Assembly: GCA_017472105.1 (NCBI GenBank)
Contig: JAFUQY010000094.1
Coordinates: 1-8,794, forward strand
Direction of reading: 5' to 3'
From: Clostridia bacterium
Lineage (GTDB): Bacteria; Bacillota_A; Clostridia; Oscillospirales; CAG-272
Length of the DNA stretch: 8,794 nt
Part shown: piece after piece, positions 6,721 to 8,794 of the stretch
How the letters are laid out: each line of letters starts with the position of its first letter
Position numbering within the stretch: the stretch's first letter is position 1
The notes under the pieces: model-generated
Seen by the model: the letters and a program-made list of their open reading frames with translations, nothing else
What the model was told of the DNA's origin: nothing
Database searches by the model: none
Translations under genes and position numbers: made by a program

Positions 6721-7197
6721 ATGGCAATTGTAAAAAGAGCTGACAGACAGCATTACATGAATACCGGCACCGCGGACAAGCCTGTGTGGACCCTCATCGG
6801 CGAGGGATTTACGGAATTCACCGAATCCAAGAACGCGGTCAGCTACCAGAGACGCTACATCCACGAAATCACCAAGAGAACGGATGTGACCGGGTATGCG
6901 CCGGTGATCGACTACGAATTCGAAGTGTACAGCGGAAATGCCGCCATCGGAAAGATCCGGGAAATCACCGATCACGAGCTGGTCGGAGAGGACGCGAAGG
7001 TTGAGATTCTGTGCGTCGATCTGTTCGATGAAACCACAACTTCCGGGGTCTACCGCGCCGTCAAAAGAACCTACTCCGTCATTCCCGACGAATGCGGTGA
7101 AGGCACGGACGCGCTCTGCTATACCGGCACCATGAAGGCGGTGGGCGATATTGTCACCGGTACCTTCGTCAAGTCCGCGGGAACCTTCGCTGAGTAA
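6721..7197 (+). CDS. Major tail tube protein
   Basis: A 158-residue protein with ATG 6721 seven bases after AAAAGGAG (6706-6713). It should polymerise into the tail tube. The start MAIVKRADRQHYMNTGT, the phrase WTLIGEGFTEFTESKNAVSYQRRYIHE (read in parts, about residues 23-49), a central beta-rich region and the late YTGTMKAVGDIVTGTF (about 137-152) fit the Firmicute major tail proteins, as do length and location between terminator and chaperone genes. The stop is followed by a 162-nt gap containing a REP-like hairpin, unusual because this gap usually holds only the start signals of the chaperone gene. Confidence 0.88.
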   Translation: MAIVKRADRQHYMNTGTADKPVWTLIGEGFTEFTESKNAVSYQRRYIHEITKRTDVTGYAPVIDYEFEVYSGNAAIGKIREITDHELVGEDAKVEILCVDLFDETTTSGVYRAVKRTYSVIPDECGEGTDALCYTGTMKAVGDIVTGTFVKSAGTFAE

Positions 7198-7267
7198 ATC
7201 AATAAACAGGTTTGATAACTGGATTAAAAAACAGAAATAAACGATCCGCAGGGTTAGGCTGACTCTA

Positions 7268-7294
7268 CGGCGGCACCAAGGCACCGCCCTACGG
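7268..7294 (-). repeat. REP-like hairpin, GGCACC type, second copy
   Basis: On the minus strand, CGTAGGG leads into GGCGGUGCC-UU-GGUGCCGCC, a 9-bp stem with two G-U wobbles. On the + strand the same positions become C-A mismatches, so the structure is favourable only when transcribed from the minus strand. It is related to 3718-3742. The rest of the 162-nt gap shows no gene and no clear terminator. Confidence 0.6.
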
Positions 7295-7345
7295 AGATTG
7301 CTTTCCATGGGGTTATCGAACAAGCTCAACTAAAACTTAACTTAT

Positions 7346-7352
7346 AAAGGAG
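7346..7352 (+). promoter_or_regulatory. Ribosome binding site fixing the chaperone 1 start
   Basis: AAAGGAG lies seven bases before ATG 7360. The in-frame ATG at 7354 is only one base away and is probably not used. Confidence 0.75.
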
Positions 7353-7359
7353 AATGGGT

Positions 7360-7731
7360 ATGGAACACAACTGGAACGTGAGCGGGCGGGAATTTTATTT
7401 CGACGTCAGCGACAGCGAATGCATGAAGAAGCTCAACCGCGCCCTGACCGTGCTCTGCGGTGAATGCGGCGAAGGCGAGGCAATCACAGAGGTCGGCGGG
7501 ACGATTGAACATCACTGCCGCATGATCGGGGACTTTTTCGACAACGTCTTCGGCGAAGGCGCGGGTACGGAAATCTGCGGTCAGCGTCACTCCGCGGAAC
7601 AGTACACGCTGCGGTACATCGATTTCATCGTCTTCGTCAACCACCAGGTCGAGGCGTTCTCAAAACTGTGTCAGTCGATTGAGAAAAAATACCTCGGCAC
7701 ACTGGAAAACATCGGCGAGGCGTCCGCGTAA
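7360..7731 (+). CDS. Putative tail assembly chaperone 1 (DUF6673-like)
   Basis: A 123-residue protein between the tail tube gene and the Gp15-like gene, the place of the first tail assembly chaperone (functional analogue of lambda gpG), which coats the tape measure before tube assembly. The pattern REFYFDVSDSECMKKLNRAL, then a Cys-containing helix HHCRMIGDFFDNVFGEGAG and a long C-terminal helix (YIDFIVFVNHQVEAFSKLCQSIEKKY) fits a family I recognise as DUF6673; the name is from memory and moderately sure. It ends at TAA 7729-7731, directly abutting and in frame with the GTG of the next gene. An A6 run (GAG AAA AAA, 7681-7689) occurs near the end, but no frameshift would reach the next gene. 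Confidence 0.7.
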   Translation: MEHNWNVSGREFYFDVSDSECMKKLNRALTVLCGECGEGEAITEVGGTIEHHCRMIGDFFDNVFGEGAGTEICGQRHSAEQYTLRYIDFIVFVNHQVEAFSKLCQSIEKKYLGTLENIGEASA

Positions 7732-8253
7732 GTGGAGCTGCTGACACACACTCTGCCCGGCGGAATCACAGTTCTCGGGGAAACGCTCCCTGTGCACTGT
7801 GATTTCCGGAGGTGGATCCTCATCACAGGCCTGTTCGGCGAAGAAAAACTCCCGATTGAGAAAAAACTGGAGATCGCGGCGAAAATTGTCCTCAAAACAC
7901 CGGTTTTTCATCGGAATCCTGAGTGGATGACAGCGTTCGGTGAGGCGGTCACACAATTTGCGTCCTGCGGTGAAACCGTGCGTGAATCCGGAAAACAGAG
8001 CGGACCGGTGTTCGATTTTGCCGCCGACTGGGACGCCATCTTCGCCGGATTCTGGCAGACCTACGGGATTGACCTGACCGTGACACCCCTGCATTGGTGG
8101 AAATTCACCGCACTTCTGCGGAACCTGCCGCCGGAGACGGAATTCATGAGACGGATCGAGCTGCGCACACTGGACCTGAGCCGCATCGAGGACGACAGGA
8201 TCAGAAAGAAGCTCAGACAGGCAAAGGCGAGAGTGAGACTGGGGAATGCATGA
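7732..8253 (+). CDS. Bacteriophage Gp15-like tail assembly chaperone 2
   Basis: A 173-residue protein with proposed start GTG 7732. The Gp15 pattern is clear: FDFAADWDAIFAGFWQTYGI (94-113) corresponds to the fDfxxDaxxIyaaFxxxYgIDL signature, followed by LHWWKFTALLRNLPPETEF (120-138) and a Lys/Arg-rich C-terminus. Gp15 proteins sit between chaperone 1 and the tape measure and are presumed chaperones of tail assembly. The Shine-Dalgarno match is poor (GGCGAGG about 11 bases before the start), so translation may depend on termination at the adjacent TAA 7729-7731, or on read-through, since both genes share one frame. A following ATGATG overlaps its stop. Confidence 0.85.
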   Translation: MELLTHTLPGGITVLGETLPVHCDFRRWILITGLFGEEKLPIEKKLEIAAKIVLKTPVFHRNPEWMTAFGEAVTQFASCGETVRESGKQSGPVFDFAADWDAIFAGFWQTYGIDLTVTPLHWWKFTALLRNLPPETEFMRRIELRTLDLSRIEDDRIRKKLRQAKARVRLGNA

Positions 8254-8318
8254 TGCGGGATGAGTGGATTGTGAGTTGTACATGGACGCGGAGATGGTTG
8301 GGGTTGTTTGACGGTTGA
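8250..8318 (+). CDS. Possible 22-codon ORF overlapping the Gp15 stop
   Basis: ATG 8250 overlaps the Gp15-like stop in ATGA and reads MMRDEWIVSCTWTRRWLGLF and two more residues before TGA at 8316-8318. It may be a real micro-ORF, the stump of a gene cut short by the repeat that starts at 8311, or chance. No Shine-Dalgarno is needed if coupled, but nothing else supports translation. Confidence 0.2.
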   Translation: MMRDEWIVSCTWTRRWLGLFDG

Positions 8319-8724
8319 CCACAAGGGATCAACCCTACGTAACGGACGGTATCCTCTCCGACGCGCGTGAGCCAAACCCAACGAACAATTTAAGTAACGA
8401 AATCCCGCAATCTCTCCACGGCGCGGGCGAATAGGGTTAGTGGTCCCTATGAGCCGTATTAACGAATTTCTGATAGATTGGTACGCATCCGATGGCATCT
8501 CACCCTCAAGTACAATATGAAATTGTATCCGTAGGACGCTGTCAGACACCCAAAACCGCACGCCGTCCAAGAAAAATCCCCTGAAGCTGACGAGATCACA
8601 TCCCGTCAGCGCAGAGCACCTCGTCAGTCGAAAGTTTTTTGCCAGGCTTTTTTACAAAAAAGCCGCGTACCCCCAAAAATAAAAAATCTCAACAAACTAT
8701 AAATCACCCAAAGGAGGAATTACT
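8254..8724. other. 471-nt repeat-filled gap before the tape measure gene
   Basis: Apart from a possible 22-codon ORF at the left end, it holds only repeat copy B (8311-8700) and the tape measure ribosome binding site (AAAGGAGG, 8710-8717). No tRNA, strong promoter or typical terminator is visible. Confidence 0.8.
8311..8700. repeat. Structured ~400-nt repeat, copy B
   Basis: Direct copy of 3777-4179, starting at ACGGTTGACC and ending in the A-rich leader before the tape measure Shine-Dalgarno. The 63-nt core is at 8453-8515. Stems: REP-like hairpin 8313-8334; ATAGGG/CCCTAT (8431-8436 with 8445-8450); TACAAT/ATTGTA (8511-8516 with 8522-8527); CTGACGAG/CTCGTCAG (8587-8594 with 8620-8627), where one pair differs from copy A on both arms; GGCTTTTTT/AAAAAAGCC (8645-8653 with 8656-8664). 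A second CGTCAG (8604-8609) could compete for the CTGACG arm. The two copies have diverged in loops and spacers, so they are not a recent duplication. Confidence 0.8.
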
Positions 8725-8794
8725 ATGGCAGATGGATCGGTTGTCATTGGCGTACAGCTGGATACGGCGGCGTTTATGGCATCGGCGGCACAGA
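8725..8794 (+). CDS. Tape measure protein, N-terminal fragment
   Basis: ATG 8725 lies seven bases after AAAGGAGG (8710-8717); the gene runs off the window after 23 codons. MADGSVVIGVQLDTAAFMAS is the typical opening of Firmicute phage tape measure proteins (commonly MADGxVxIxxxLDTxxFxxxi). The place after the Gp15-like gene supports it. The tape measure sets tail length and is usually the largest late gene, so most of it lies outside. Confidence 0.75.
   Translation, partial: MADGSVVIGVQLDTAAFMASAAQ

Noticed and set aside
7683..7690. A6 run as a slippery site for programmed -1 frameshifting in the tail chaperone
   Set aside because: The -1 frame ends after about 45 codons and does not enter the Gp15-like gene, which is in the zero frame.
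3777..8700. CRISPR array or att sites formed by the repeats
   Set aside because: Only two long, diverged copies about 4.5 kb apart with no regular spacing; no integrase or tRNA is nearby.

Overview
The window is a piece of the late (head and tail) gene cluster of a tailed, siphovirus-like phage or prophage. The host is most likely a gut-type Clostridia bacterium, possibly Oscillospiraceae or Ruminococcaceae. This rests on Firmicute-type phage families (PBSX-like large terminase, SPP1 Gp6-like portal, GP20 scaffold, Minor_capsid_1/2/3, Gp15), strong AGGAGG ribosome binding sites and fairly high G+C by eye. The exact host cannot be fixed from sequence alone. No integrase, lysis, tRNA or host gene is visible, so prophage versus free phage cannot be decided.

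All thirteen convincing genes are on the + strand in canonical order: small terminase (20-388), large terminase (385-1674), portal (1873-3210), scaffold (3228-3656), major capsid (4197-5294), head-tail adaptor (5315-5617), head-closure/minor capsid 1 (5619-5951), minor capsid 2 or tail-completion (5954-6334), minor capsid 3 or tail terminator (6331-6717), major tail tube (6721-7197), tail assembly chaperone 1 (7360-7731), Gp15-like chaperone 2 (7732-8253) and the first 23 codons of a tape measure gene (8725 onward). Terminase pumps DNA through the portal into a scaffold-built capsid. The adaptor and closure proteins seal the head and join it to a tail, whose length the tape measure sets with help from the two chaperones.

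Most gene junctions overlap or have very short gaps, as expected for a phage operon. Four gaps do not fit. Gap 1675-1872 holds a 174-bp miniature inverted-repeat element. Gap 3657-4196 holds a REP-like hairpin plus an approximately 400-nt structured repeat. Gap 7198-7359 holds another REP-like hairpin. Gap 8254-8724 holds a second copy of the 400-nt repeat. Each addition lies between a stop codon and the next gene's ribosome binding site, and no reading frame is broken.

The main unexplained item is the pair of 400-nt repeats, in the same orientation directly in front of the major capsid and tape measure genes. They keep three stem-loops with variable loops, including a compensatory base-pair change. 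This could be a mobile intergenic repeat, a structured leader or RNA, or both. A second point of interest is that the two tail chaperone genes sit in one reading frame separated by a single TAA codon.
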